Below, piece by piece: positions 1 through 12,666 of a stretch of 64,000 nt of DNA. The notes beneath the pieces are model-generated. The model did not search any database. It was not told the DNA's origin and saw only the letters and a list, made by a program, of their open reading frames with translations. The translations under genes and the position numbers were made by a program. Source of the DNA: Chiua virens. Its lineage: Eukaryota > Basidiomycota > Agaricomycetes > Boletales > Boletaceae. How positions within the stretch are numbered: the stretch's first letter is position 1; each line of letters starts with the position of its first letter. The stretch spans positions 1,364,001 through 1,428,000 of the forward strand of contig JAHNUO010000012.1 in NCBI GenBank assembly GCA_019787685.1, in the 5' to 3' direction.

Positions 1-1232
1 ATGACAAGGACTATCGGCATATCTGACCGCCGTACCGTATCAGAGTTTGGCAGTGCTGTCCCAGAGCAGGTGACAGACCGGGGATCAAGGGATGCTCGTA
101 CGCGATTCGATCAGTGTGTGACATGATAAAGCAGAAGATATTACGAGCTTGGCGGTGCTATATCAAATGTTGTGGACTTGCGGATGGGCAACACGATGCG
201 GTGAGGGCGCTGGACATGTGATATGATATACGTTCGCCTGAACCAAGACCCCGAGTTGGCAACACGGTGCTGAAGGTATCGTGTCGATCGCATGGTCTGG
301 TTCATTAGTGAGGACGAAGTGCCTCTTTGCGACACTGGACGCCAAACCATTTATTCCGACGCGTCTGGACAGCCGGTATGAGTCACCTGGAGTGACACGT
401 TCCGGTTCGCGTGCTTCCCCCACGGGTGCCATCGTTGGTATTGTCAGCACCCATCGAGTACTTACCCATTCAGTTGGCGCACGACCGGTCCAGTCATCCT
501 TGGTGTAGTGCTGGGTGCCTGGTTCGTTGACCTCTGTAGCCCAAAGGCGCGCTGCCAGTGAACCGGCCGCACTTTTAGGTGTTTCGTGTGAGGCGCTCAG
601 ATGTTGGCGTTCCATCATGGGTACATCTATTCATCGACCGACGAGGATATGCGACAGAGAGTTGGGCGTGAATGGGAAGATGGCGGGGTCGCCGGTCTCC
701 GAGCCCAACCGAGTGACTGTAACGAGCGTCAGGCCTTTGAACGCGATGAGATATTGTAGGCCTTTCCTAGGTCTAGCCGGGTACAAGTGGGAAGAGTCAA
801 GCGTGAGCCTGTTGTCAGTGGTCCGTGGTGGATGGCATAGAAAGGCTAACTTTGCTGCAGGTTCATCAAGGAAAGATATGGTCACGTAGGGAGATAAGTA
901 TGGCGCGGGGTAACGAGACTATTGACAGCTTTTGCAAGCTACTCATAGGGAATTGAGAACCGTTGCCAACCGTCCATCGGGTTGTGCATGTGATGGTCAA
1001 ACGTGCGAGTTTGGTACATGTTTCAATTGACAAGATGACGTCATCTGGGTTGGAACAAGCTGTTCAGTCCGTTGACGGGAAACACCTGGACACTTGATCG
1101 AATGGTTTGAGGAGGATGTGATTTGAACTGGGAAGCTGATTTACGCAATGACATGGGATAGGAAGCAGGTAGTTGTCACAATGCATGGACCTGCATGGTG
1201 ATAGACACGCAATACAGAGAGTACGATGTCGA
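1..1232. other. No supportable gene
   Basis: Short overlapping reading frames occur on both strands (for example 163-618 on the minus strand), but none has a recognisable motif or a convincing splice-linked continuation. The end of the window cuts whatever lies to the left. Confidence 0.5.
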
Positions 1233-1236
1233 TTCA

Positions 1237-1655
<419 letters not shown>

Positions 1656-2195
1656 GGTCGACGTCGGACGGAAGCAGAGGCACTAGGCAATCACGTTTTT
1701 TTGAGTTTGCATGCGTTTGTTTATACAAAGCTAATTAGTTCGAAGTGTTAGGGAACCAAAATAGTTTCAACTTATCATTGACGAGGCCATCATCCCGTTC
1801 CTGAGGCAGATGTCGATGGTCGATAAGGACCGGCAGTCCAACTTGATACATAAAAGTTCTCGTGAGTAGCAAATCAAATCAGATTCGTTGGGCCAGTGAC
1901 CCGCCAATTTAAATACTATCAGCACCGCAGTCACCGAGTTAAACCGCAGCTCTGACAAACGAGGAGCGAACGAGGAGCTCTCGTTCAAGGTCTAGAACAG
2001 ATGGTGTGTGGCTAAGGACCCATCCCTGGACCGAGTGGTACGAAAGAATAGAAAGCGGGAAACTTTACGCTATAGGGCGACGAGCGAAACGACAGACCGA
2101 CGCGCGGACCTCGGGAGGCCCAGGGTACTACGAGTGGAGGTAAACTATAGCTATACACACACTTTCCTTCCCTTTCACTGACCTACTGTTCATAG
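1656..2195. other. Intergenic, promoter side of RPB10
   Basis: No gene is supported. The minus-strand frame at 1767-1988 has no recognisable feature. The interval probably holds the RPB10 promoter. Confidence 0.4.
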
Positions 2196-2840
2196 TCACT
2201 TACACATATGTACAACTCTCACTGTTGCGTAAGAGATGGCACCGCGACTACAACGTCTCAGGGCACTGATCACCAGGGCGGACGCCCTTGCCGCTGCCCC
2301 CAAGCGTCTCCCTGACATGGCTCTAGTCTGTCCCAATGGCTTCCAGTGTCGTGCAGCAGACAACGCCAATGCACCTGCCGCAGCTCCCGCGAACCAGGCA
2401 TGAAACCCAAAGACCATGTCACATCCCCCATTCGCGTCCGTGAGGAACTCAAGGTCGTAGAGCGTCCCGTTTCCTCGGTGGAACCGATCCAGGATGTCGG
2501 CCTACCCTACCTGACGCTTGTAGCAGTGCGGGAATTGAATGTAGGTGAGGGAGGGGATCGATGGAGTCGGGAAGTTCCTTGAGGCCGATGGGGATATGAA
2601 TGCAGATGAAGGCTGTAGATAAGGTGGGCAAGGATGTGAGCAGAGGAGAGTAAAGGTAAATATAAGTGCGCTTCGAATTCGGTATCGTGACTATCGTCAA
2701 AGATACGCTGCTCGCCGCGCCCGACGATGACCTCGAACCCGGCGTCAACGAGCTTTTTGACGGTGGTTGGAGGTCAACGTTTCAACATAGAGCGGGGTTC
2801 CAAAGGTTGGTTTCGCATCGAAGCCACAGTTGTTCTATTG
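2196..2840 (-). pseudogene. LYS1: Decayed saccharopine dehydrogenase (NAD+, L-lysine-forming)
   Basis: On the minus strand, successive frames give recognisable pieces of Lys1, the last enzyme of the fungal alpha-aminoadipate lysine pathway. In order they are LWLRCET, PTTVKKLVDAGFEVIVGRG, QRIFDD, KELPDSIDPLPH, CYKRQ, and ADILDRFHRGNGTLYDLEFL leading into FGFHAWFAGAAAGAL, then a degraded Rossmann loop (ALVISALRRCSRGA where an intact enzyme has a GALGRCGSGA-type loop). The pieces lie in different frames and are broken by stops, including one directly before ADILDRF, and the C-terminal half is absent. The fragment therefore cannot encode an enzyme. It is likely a truncated duplicate, with an intact LYS1 elsewhere in the genome (inference). 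Confidence 0.8.
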
Positions 2841-3296
2841 ATTTTTGTGGTGATGGTTGTAGGCCCCGGTGGTGGGTGGTGATTTATAGGTGCAATACGT
2901 CGATCGTGATACGACTCGTGCCTTTGCATGACTCGAGTACACTTACATATATGATCAGGGGCCAAATAACCTTTCAAGTCGTAACCGAAACTTGGGGATT
3001 TGAAACATTAATGATGTTGAAGATAAGAAGCGTAGTTCCAAGTCGTGACGCGTGACGTGCCATAAATCGGACATATGTCAACCTAATCGACACGCGTAAC
3101 ATTTCACGTCGCCGCTTACTGCCAGTCGAGAATCATAATAAGCTTATTAGCATGGTGACGTAGGGTTCCGGTGTCGGGTGCTGACGTCGACACAACTTGC
3201 AGAATCACGAGACCGTGTATCGAGGGAAACTGGCGATCCTAAATACATAACGTGGAACTTTGTCATCGTTGTCAACGTGAATATTTTTCGACTCTC
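2841..3296. other. Intergenic
   Basis: No gene recognised. The right part is probably the promoter of the dehydrogenase starting at 3297. Confidence 0.4.
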
Positions 3297-4638
3297 ATGG
3301 GTCTCTTTTCCAAGTCTTGTAGCCCGCTCATCGACTTGCCAGACTTGTCTGGAAAAGTTATCATCGTGACTGGCGGAAAGTGTGTTATCTCTCAGCTTCC
3401 TTTCCGCTCAATTGAATTTCGTTCCTAGTGCTGGTATTGGCTATGCCACTGTCAAGCACCTCGCACGGAAAGGCGCAAAAGTTTACATGGCCGCTCGGAA
3501 CAAGACGAAAGCAGAGGAAGCCATTGCGAAGTTGGAACAGGAAGGGCTCGGACCTGGCAATGGCGAGGTCATTTGGTTGGAGGTCGATCTCATTGATCCA
3601 CGGAACGCGAGAAGGACTGCTGAAGACTTTATGAGCAGAGAGAAACGCTTGGACGTCCTCGGTAAGCCGCTACTTTCTTTGGGTGATATGGATCATCAAC
3701 GAGCGGCTGGCGTCTACATACAGTCCACAACGCTGCATTGTACGAGTTAAAAACGTCTCACATTCAAGATAGCTGACTCCACCCAAGGTTCTTAGAAGAG
3801 TATCAATTGACCCCTGATGGTACGTCGTACGTGGCTCTCTAGTACTTGAGGTTTGACTGTGTTCAAGGTGTTCAAATGCTTTTTCTCGTCAAGTATGACA
3901 TGATGTCCAGCAGTTACTGGGATCACACTCACATCCAATTTTTTTTAGTGCCATAAGCCCGTTTGTTTTCACTCGTGAATTGATGCCTGTCTTGAACCAG
4001 ACGGCAGCGGAGCAAAACTCCGATGTACGCATCGTTGTGGTATGTCTCATTCATTGAAGAAGCTTCCGGTATTTACATAGAGCTGCACACGGTTTAGGTT
4101 GCTTCAGATGCCCATAGATTGATCCCTGGGAATTCTCGTTTCCGCGGTCTCGATGATTTTAACAACGAGTTCAAGAATACTCCCATTCCTTCCTTTGCCC
4201 GCTATGGTAGGTTTAGCTCGCAACTCGCGACACCTGATGATCTGATCCGCAACTGTCACAGGCTACTCGAAACTGGCTAACATTCTTTATGCTTCCGAGT
4301 TGCAACGGAGGCTCAACGCACAAGGATCGCCTATCACTGTCATGTCTCTCCACCCAGGTGCCGTCAACACCTTCTCCATCAAGCCACCATTAAAAAGAGT
4401 ATCATGGCTGGTGGACATTCTTGTGTACCCTTTCTTCGTCCATCCCGATGTTGGAGGATATACGTCTACGATCGCAGCCGCATCGCCTGATATTGTGCAA
4501 AATCCAGAAAAGTACAAGGGTGCTTACCTTGTTCCCGTTGGCATCGTCTCGAAACCAAACAAGGAAGGTAGCAGTGAAGAGCTTGCAAACGAGTTATGGG
4601 CGGCGATCGAGACGTTCTTAGCGGACAGGAATATCTAA
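3297..4638 (+). CDS. Short-chain dehydrogenase/reductase (SDR family)
   Basis: This is an NAD(P)-dependent oxidoreductase of the SDR superfamily; the substrate is unknown. The chosen ATG at 3297 begins MGLFSKSCSPLIDLPDLSGK and leads into the cofactor motif TGGNAGIG, which is created by splicing at 3379/3430. Further exons give GAKVYMAARNKTKAEEA, the VHNAA equivalent of the NNAG motif, a segment ending SDVRIVVVASDAHR, the catalytic YGYSK (YxxxK) across the splice near 4260, and a HPGAVNT segment typical of the retinol dehydrogenase/WW-oxidoreductase-like SDR group. The protein ends FLADRNI at 4638, about 320 residues, the usual size. At least five introns interrupt it. It could act on lipids, sterols or secondary metabolites; nothing nearby decides which. 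Confidence 0.9.
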
Positions 4639-5485
4639 GAGTTTGTTACCGATCATCATGATATCCCGTGTGCTGATTTTCCGGTTGAGCTACCGAAACT
4701 GTATTTATGGTTTACGGTGTCAGTGTTATGCATTCCAGTTGTCCGTGGATTCTTTCCTCGACCGATTACGAGAGGTGTCATCGTAATCCACATCCGTTCA
4801 GGAATGACGCATGAGCGTATTAAATCGGAACCTGGAGCCCAGGATTCGTGAACGCATGGAAGTGACCCTCGAAGAGTCGTGGTTGAGTTTCCATGCCAAT
4901 CGGGGTGGATCGCTAGCGGACAAGCCACCTTGGAAGTTCGTCGGATCAGACCGAAAGCCGTCGCAACCTTCAAGCAGAAGCCAAATCCCCCATACGAGGA
5001 AATCGAGGAGCTCGACCATAGGCATGCGTACCATAAGGCGAGCGTGACAATCCTTGGAAACTCGAATACGATGTCGAGCAGATCCGAGTCAGCGTCATCA
5101 GATTGCATCCCTGTGGCGGTCTAAAACGTAGTATGAGAACGACGATTTGACAGAAATCCCGATTCATGTAAGTACTTCCTATTTGTTTGCAAAGAGCATC
5201 GATCGTCCCAAGCTTCAATGCCCAAGAGATGCTAGCATGTTGTAATCATGCCAGCGCCTCTGAGTGCGCTCCTATATACAACCAAACAGCGCATTCAGGA
5301 CACCCCCAACACAACAAGGTCATTAATCTGTTTTACTCAAGTGACAGCGATAGAACCGAGCAATGCACTTTCTGGATAACACCACAATTTCCATAGGCAT
5401 GACATGGTACAAGATGAATACCTAGTAGTACAATCAAACTCGAATCACAAACCCAATGTCGTTCAAGAATAAAGCGGTCTTCCGC
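4639..5485. other. Intergenic between convergent genes
   Basis: This is the shared 3' side of the dehydrogenase (plus) and the VWA gene (minus). Short frames exist on both strands (4656-5108 minus, 4879-5124 plus) without recognisable domains, and I do not call a gene. Confidence 0.4.
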
Positions 5486-7388
5486 TCAGTAACCCAACCT
5501 CAGAGGCTTAGGAGACAGGGGCTTCAGCCGAGGGCTGTTGCTTCCTAGCCTGCCGCCCAAGCCATGCGCAAATTTCTCCTGTGAGCGCATCTCATCTTGG
5601 GCCTGCCCCAAAGCGGATCCAGTGCGATCCAGGTCCCGGTTGAGACTTCCAAGAAGGATCTTCAGCATGTACTCGGTGTCAAATGCACCCTGGGCAGGAT
5701 CGTAGGGGGTACTGTCAACTATATCCTGTCCAACAGTTCAACAATCATTGTCTGGACAAGTCGACGGAAAAGCGTACCCTGATTCTGTATTGGCTCACAA
5801 GATGATCGTCGAGTGCGTGCAGCAGTTCGGCAGCACCTGGGTCCGTGCCAATTTGCACGAATTGGATCCCAAACATGTCATGCTTGATGCGATGACGGTC
5901 AAGACGATGCGCCGCTTCAACGATAACCCTCTCGAGGTCGTCTTGGTCGGCTGCGCAAATTGTAGGTCATGATAGCAGGTACACGTTACCACAACTTACT
6001 CGGGAGACCATCCGTGATCACCACGACGTTGATAGGTTCGTGAGTAGAACGTTCACTCTCGATAAACGGAAGGTAATGGTTGAAGATCTGGGACAGTTTG
6101 GCACCAGTCGGGGTGTCTTCACCTGAACAGTTGATCAGCACCACATCACCGAGTTCATATGTAAATAACACATACCTTCGGGGAGGATTCGGTCGAACAA
6201 AGAAACAACCTCTGCCCTTGACTGGAAGGCGAGAAGATTAATTTACAGCTCGTAAGGGAAAGTTAGGCAATTACCCGCATGTTTGGCGCAAAGTCATCTT
6301 CGTGCATAAAGTGGATATCGACGCCTTTGAAGCCATATTGGGTGGCGATGTCTACAACACCAGCGAGAGCTTCCCGCGCTTGCATCCAGAGATTTCCGTC
6401 TTGCATCTTGCACCGAATCAATAAAAAGTTTCAGTCGCTGGGAGATACACTTACAGAAATCGAATCGTCGATAACGATAACAGTCTTGATCTCACTGTGA
6501 TGGATCAACAGAATAAAAAAAGGACTTCGACACAACACTCACGCCAATCTTCTGAGCCCAGCCTCTCTGTCTCCTCCGCCTTCGAAGCGGGTCGGAATGA
6601 ATCGTGGTATATCAGCCTCAACAAGTGTTGTGTTGAACTGATCCACATCGAGCTTGGATCCGAACAACGTTTTCGTGCGTTGTTGAGCAAGGACGACTGT
6701 GCCTTGAGAAACAGGCGCTGCTTGTTCCGAGGAAGGGAAGCCCCAGCGAAGCTGTGAAGCGCAGACCAGGACTTCGTAGTTGTGTATCTGTACTCAGGAA
6801 TCAGCTCAAGTTCTTTGAGTGGCACGGAAAGCGCGTACAATGTGCTCTTTACCACCATATCCAATTATGGCTCCTGCGAACTGAGAGCTCGCCGTACCGA
6901 TGTCTGTCGACAAAGTTTGAGTTTGCAAGCTACACGATCCAGTCACCGGCGACTCACGAAGACGGCCTTCCAAAAGAGCGCGGGCAATGTACAAGGCATA
7001 TCCATTACGATCTTCTCCAAGGGGGACGGCGTGGTCTGGGATCTCGTTACCCTCAGTCAGGACCTAGAAACCGGTATGAATCACCCATGGGTTCAAAGTC
7101 GCAAGATATTAAGATAAGCCATACCCAAACCAAGGGAAGCGGAGAGCCGTGGATTTTGAAATGTTCAGTGCTTCTTCGGGCACCTTCGAGCCACTCTTCC
7201 TTTTGTATCACAGTACGGGCTTCAGTACGGGTTTCCAGTACTGATGGGCTGGAAGCCCTGCCACCAAATTGGGACAGCGTCCTCGTCCTTTGCTCGGACA
7301 CGAACGACCGAGTAGAAAACTCAGAAGACGCAGACAAGGGTGAACTTTTGTTGGGACGGATACTAAGAGTCTTGCGAGAGAAGGACAT
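5486..7388 (-). CDS. DM9 (DUF3421) - von Willebrand A domain protein
   Basis: The protein has three parts. A disordered Ser/Arg-rich N-terminus of about 85 residues is followed by one DM9-like unit: IPDHAVPLGEDRNGYALYIA, then GYGGKEH and NYEVL, recovered across three introns. After a linker comes a von Willebrand factor A domain with the MIDAS start VIVIDDSISM, the conserved Thr in DTPTGAKL and the NVVVITDGLP strand, then DPGAAELLHALDDHL and a tail ending LRLGY. DM9 repeats bind mannose or related sugars in characterised animal proteins, and VWA domains bind ligands through a metal ion. A cytosolic adhesion or recognition role is inference; no signal peptide or membrane helix is seen. The start at 7388 is the first ATG of the frame leading into the DM9 unit. 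Stops and splice sites are intact. Confidence 0.82.
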
Positions 7389-9095
7389 AATGATAAAGGA
7401 GATCCGGATGAAGAGTGAGGCCTACAAAGGCGAGCGAGACCGTCACTTTATACCTCTCCGCATGAGTCTCAGGGTACCTCTACATGTTTAGTCGGAGTTA
7501 CTGATCATCATCGATGGCTAGAGCTCAAGATACATGCTGCGGTCACCATCAATAGTAACCCGGGTGTAAATGGGCGCTTATAGTCTGGCAAGAATGGAAG
7601 GAAGCCCGCATTGCGAACTCGTGCATACTTCAGGGCTGTGGGCATTGACATCGAGGGTGGAACACTGAAGCGAGTAATTGCCCGCATCCGGGTGATCAAG
7701 TATGACTTTGCCGGATTCACAGATTCAGTGGATGCAGAAGAGGAAAGGAAGTGACTCGCGTACCTGCATTGTTTACTTTGAGGCAATAAAGGAACAGATG
7801 CTTCTGCATGCAGATATGTAGCGTAACCAAGATGTACGAAGGCATCTTTCATGTTTCTGGAGAAATAATTCACAGAGATGCAAGGGATGATCGGAAACAA
7901 CACCAGCTCAGCCTTAAATCGCCAAGATTTAGCGAAATCCTACCAGTGGAAGTAGTGTTCAGTCGATTCATTGTATACCTTGATAAATAAAATTGTTGTT
8001 GAAGCATCAAATTTACGTGGATTTCTCCCGTTAACACACCTCTAGCGGATGTGAAGATTGAAGAAGAAAGCCCATATTATGAATCGAATCCTGGTGGAGG
8101 ACACTGATTAAGAGCCTTTCACGTGGATGCGCGGGCTCAGCGGGGCTCGAAGGTCAACATACACGCACCTTGACCATCTACCTTGAGGTGATCAAGGACT
8201 CATACTTCTACCTGCCGGGATTTTGCAGGCTGAACCGAGATTTATGAACGACTAAACACGTTCCTGTGGATGAGCGCAAGGTGCCTTCCCTTTGTGGACG
8301 TCTCCGTCCAGCTAATCACATTTCGAGCATGAAAATAGGATAACCCGTCTCAGGCTGCTGGCCCATCAGTAACAAGGCAAGTGACACGAGCTTTTGGAAC
8401 TGACTAGCCTCGGCAAAAACACCTGACAATTGACCGGAAAATGCCGACCTTGGCACCACTCGGAGGCGATGACGTTAAAGTAAAGCTTCATGCACCGAAT
8501 CACCGCCAGGATCTGCCTCGTTGAGCCGTCAGTGACCCGTCAACTTTATGTAACATCACAGGCTAACTCATCAAATACTCAGGAGCCGAAGATACCGGTG
8601 ATTAAACCTCTAGGCTCCAGTCGAGTTCATCAGACTCATCTGCTGTAGCACAATGGTTACAGTATACGTATAGTGAACTTCTTCCATTGTCGTACTGATC
8701 GGTCAACAGTGGGACCTTGTTGGCCGGTTGATGAGTGGTTGTCTCGCCGTGTTCATGACCTGATTCAAGTTTCCCAACCATCTTGGCGGGAAGAGGGCGC
8801 CGCGAATTTGATAATGAGCACATATCCTCCCGCGAGATTGGTTGTCTGAGGCCCGGATTGCACTACTATTCTATTGTAACGGGTAATGGGAATATGGGGT
8901 GAGACGAGATGGAACATGTGGTAACTTATCTATTCGCAGACATCAAGTCTAGGCGCAATGTCGACCGAAGCTGGTTTGATCATGGATTGAATGTGAAACT
9001 AAGCGAGAGACGTTACTAGTATGAGTCATGATTCGGCGGTTCATTCCCAGTCGGCAGTATACAGCGAGCTCGCAGCTTTGATACATCATGGCACA
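7389..9095. other. Long stretch without a supported gene
   Basis: Minus-strand frames at 7508-7903 and 8602-8823 and a plus-strand frame at 9021-9239 are open but lack recognisable features; the last is antisense to the end of a membrane protein gene. The left part is the promoter side of the VWA gene. Confidence 0.35.
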
Positions 9096-10867
9096 CTAGC
9101 ACTGACTATGCTGGCTACACACCATCTCCTCGATGTTTTCCGCCTCCTTCCCTGCATCTGCCTCCGAGTTTACTACCACCTCGTTCTGTACACCTTTTGC
9201 GAATGTGATTCCAGTTCCGACAACATCATAATCGGATAACGTCGATAAACCAAACCCGGTGTCAGTCAAGCCCCTACGCCTGCCCTGAACATCATCTGCA
9301 TATAACTCTCGTATGCTCATGATGAATCGAGGAGTTAGAGTGAACACGGGCACGAATTCAAAGATGTTTGTTAAGACCTCCTGCTGGCCTGTGACTTGCT
9401 TCTTTCCTGTGTCACCTAATAAGTTGACGAAGTTCAGTAGGAAGTTTCTATCGAAGAAAGGTCACTATTAGCTCCACCAGCAATGAATTTCTTAGAGATG
9501 GAATGGAAAGAAACGAGGGCAGGACGTACGCAACGAAATATAGAATGCCTTGTTTGACCAGCAAATTGATGTATCGATTGAGCTGCCACTCCTTTGTCGC
9601 GCGGTACATTTGGACCGATTCCCTGGCGAACTGGACAATCGCGAGCGTGCATAACAGCACACCAAAAACCATCCGCAAAGTGGCAGACACTTCCGACAAA
9701 ATAGGTTGTGTAAAAAGTACCACACAAAATGAATAATTCAGTACTTGGACGGCGGTCCCTGACTACTGGTTAGTGGACGACAGCATCGAGACAACGTCTA
9801 CGTACCCGGTTCGCTCTTCGAATTGGTGTAGACTACATCAGTTACCACCGTGAAGATAATCACGATGGAAAACAAGGCAAGAAGTGTGCCAAGGACCAGC
9901 TTCAGTCTGCCGTACATCGCCCAAATACGCAGGATCATTATGACTGTAATCGCCGTCAAGGATTCCGTTTTCTGGTCAGAGCAGCCACTCACGCTCAGCT
10001 GCACAAAAAGTCGGAATGAATGCCCATTGCCACATCACTAACAACGTATTGCCTTGTAGCTCCCATAAATGAACCAGAAGGGGAAGGCTTGGAGCGAGGA
10101 CTCACAACTGTTCAATAGACATCAAAGATATTCAAAAGTGTAACAAATAAAAGTGCGTCCGGTACGCACAACTATGTACAAAGAAATCCACCGCATCAGC
10201 AATATTGGTCATCTATATCTGGAAAAAAATAGTACCTTTGCAGATCCAGATAAGAAAGTACTCCCATCTTTTGAAAGCGGCGCGCTCAGATTCGGACCAA
10301 ATCACATTTTATTTTATTTTTAGAAACTCACAAAGGGCAGCACCCCTGATAAACTCTCGAGTCAGCGCTCAGCATGTGCATTGCAACAGTCATAAACTCA
10401 CATCAGAAAAAACAAGCCACAATAACGAACCTATGCCAGCGAGAGTCTTGTCAAAGGAGGCTCAAGTATAACGCTTGGAATATCAGTACATACAATAACG
10501 AACAACGTTGATATCCAGGTCCACGGTTTGCTCTGTTGTCTTGTCAGGCATATTTCATTCCAGAGTCACCTGTGCGCTGACCCAGATGTATGTTATCTTC
10601 GTTCCTCATCAGTCAGTAGCATATTTTTGCGGATATATTGGGAATTATCACTTCGTTCGAAAATGTAAGCACTGATGTTGTATAAGCTAACGCATGACAC
10701 CCAGAACCACTATGACTTACCGTAGTCATATCCGACAACGGTAAGGATAACGACTGTGAAAACCTGTGAAACTGATCATTGAAACAAGCAGTATGGACGA
10801 ACGCACAGCATGCATAGTCATTTTGTTGAACGGATGTGAGAACAGACAGTAGAGCGGTTGAAGCCAT
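9096..10867 (-). CDS. DUF6533 integral membrane protein, copy 1
   Basis: A member of the large Agaricomycete family of seven-helix membrane proteins with an N-terminal DUF6533 region; function unknown. Exon 1 starts MASTALLSVLTSVQQNDYAC. Later exons give VVGYDY and VLTFSNE, the hallmark of DUF6533, then ITVIMILRIWAMYGRLKLVL, the segment EWQLNRYINLLVKQGILYF, and the C-terminal signature PRFIMSIRELYADDVQGR followed by TDTGFGLSTL. About seven short introns separate the helices. The start is the ATG at 10865-10867, supported by alignment with copy 3 (51310-53085). Copies 1, 2 and 3 are all on the minus strand. Exact internal exon edges are approximate. Confidence 0.8.
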
Positions 10868-11210
10868 GGTCTTAATGGGCTTAGAGTCGGATCTTTGAGC
10901 TGAGAGACGGTCAGAAGTGGAACAGATTAAGAAGGTATGGTTCGGAAACAGTTTTACTGGGACTAATGTAAGAACAGATTTGGTCACCGAGGTTATTCAC
11001 TTTCGGCAATATTTTCCATGTTCAACGTTCATCCTTGACGTCGTGATGATGGCCCTGCAGGTAATCAAAGTAACTTAGTTGCGAATTCCCACACGGTGTC
11101 ACCCCCGGGGAGTCACAGGCGTGATCAGACTCACAAGGTCACAAGGTCAAAGTTAGGGTGATGCGCTTGAACTATCGGCCCGAGAAAGTCGATGCGTAGA
11201 GCGGAAAAAA

Positions 11211-12466
11211 GTGTTTGCATCGTATGTTCCGACTCATCAACCCCACCATCCACGTTTGGTGATGCTTTTGAAAGAGAAAGCTGCCAGTCCTAGTCGCTGG
11301 CGGTCTTTTCGCCCTCAATGGGCAGTGTGCTGCATTGTCGATCCCCTGCTTCGATTGACATCTTTATTTGCCCTCTTGTCACCCTTGCGTCTGCAGAGCC
11401 TTCCCCGACTTCCCACGGTAGTGGGAGGAGGGTTTTCTCGGCGAGAAACGTACTTACAGGCACCAAGCAAACGGGACTGCAGGAACATTTTACTAAACCA
11501 GGGCTTGCTCATTTGTACGTGTTGTTTTCTTGATGAAAGGACCGCTCTCAGCGCTGCCTTCATTAAGCTGCTACCAAACAGTGGTTGCTATCGACGACAC
11601 ATAGAATGTGAGTAGTGATTTTTGTTCTTTAAATCCGTTTTCTTAGCAATCAGGTTCGTCAACAAAGAACCGTGCGTCTCGTTTACTCGATGAGGTATTC
11701 TGCCCCCTGGAGGGTCCACACGACCCTGTTGACTATCCTCTATATTATGACCCTCTATATGACCCTGGCATTCATCTACCCATCTTTGAAACCCCTGAAA
11801 ACTTTGTTAATTGGTTGGCAACATCTTTGAAATCTCATCGCCTTCAATGCATCAACTGTGGTAATATCGAATTTGCTGGTTGTGTAATATTCATTGATTC
11901 TACTCCGAAAATTGTGCATGCCAGTGGGCCATCCCGTGCGTGTTTGACAAAAAACCCTGATTACTTTGCTTCCGCGCGTTACATGTATTGCTCACTTTTG
12001 CATGACTTGAAGGTATGTGCTTCGAAATTCTCAGTCGACCATTGCAGCATGTGTAGAGCAGCAAATGGTCAAGTTACCATGTTGGCTGCGCTACTCAGAG
12101 TCGGTTTATGAGCACAATCTGTCACATTTGAAGGTCGACAATATGTTTGCTTTGTCAGTTTCGAATTTGTCATTACGACAATCAAAATGGCAGAAAAAGT
12201 TTGCCCTTGTCACTGCCTTGTATGCTCACTTTCTGCAGGCTTGTTCTTCACTGAACGGTCGCTCGACTACTGAAGTTGTCAATGGATACAGCGACATAGA
12301 ATTTCCTATTGGCTATGCACGTAACCCACTACCTCTACTTTTCAAGCCGAACCAGAAAGATCTGAATGGCTCGGGTGTCTACCAGCTTATGCTCCAAGGC
12401 ATGAAGGTTTTCGCAGCAGGAGTACTAGTACGCGAGGTGGCGACTGACTTGGATCAGACGAGGTGA
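11211..12466 (+). CDS. Unrecognised protein, possible broken or transposon-related gene
   Basis: I do not recognise this gene. An opening frame from 11211 can be spliced near 11615/11653 (donor GTGAGT, acceptor ending AATCAG) into a frame that is clearly protein-like: DEVFCPLEGPHDPVDYPLYY, FETPENFVNWLATSL and a Cys pair in LQCINCGNIEFAGC. A second open block, SESVYEHNLSHLKVDNMFAL through FPIGYARNPLPLLF, ends at 12466. Linking the two blocks needs either an intron of only 22 nt (gtatgt...ctcag near 12013-12034) or a frameshift, so the gene may be damaged. The Cys pairs suggest metal binding, but this is inference. The first 400 nt are the least certain part. Confidence 0.4.
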
Positions 12467-12666
12467 GCCCTTGTGAGGGCCGGGGATGACGACTATTGAT
12501 TAGGATCCACTGATTACAGGTCGACATTTTATACATCCTACTGCTATTGTCTCTGGATGACTCAGATATGTAATCTGTAGTCTTTGTCTCGACACAGGTG
12601 ACTATGTAGCTACAGTCGGCATCAGGCCGAGTGAGGCCTGCCATCATCTGGCCTAATCAAAGGCCC

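Noticed and set aside
2236..2404. Small plus-strand ORF beginning MAPRLQRLRALITRADALAA
   Set aside because: It is antisense to the LYS1 remnant, which explains the sequence better.
8640..8680. tRNA D-arm-like words (TAGCACAATGGTTA)
   Set aside because: No matching acceptor stem, anticodon arm or T-arm could be assembled.
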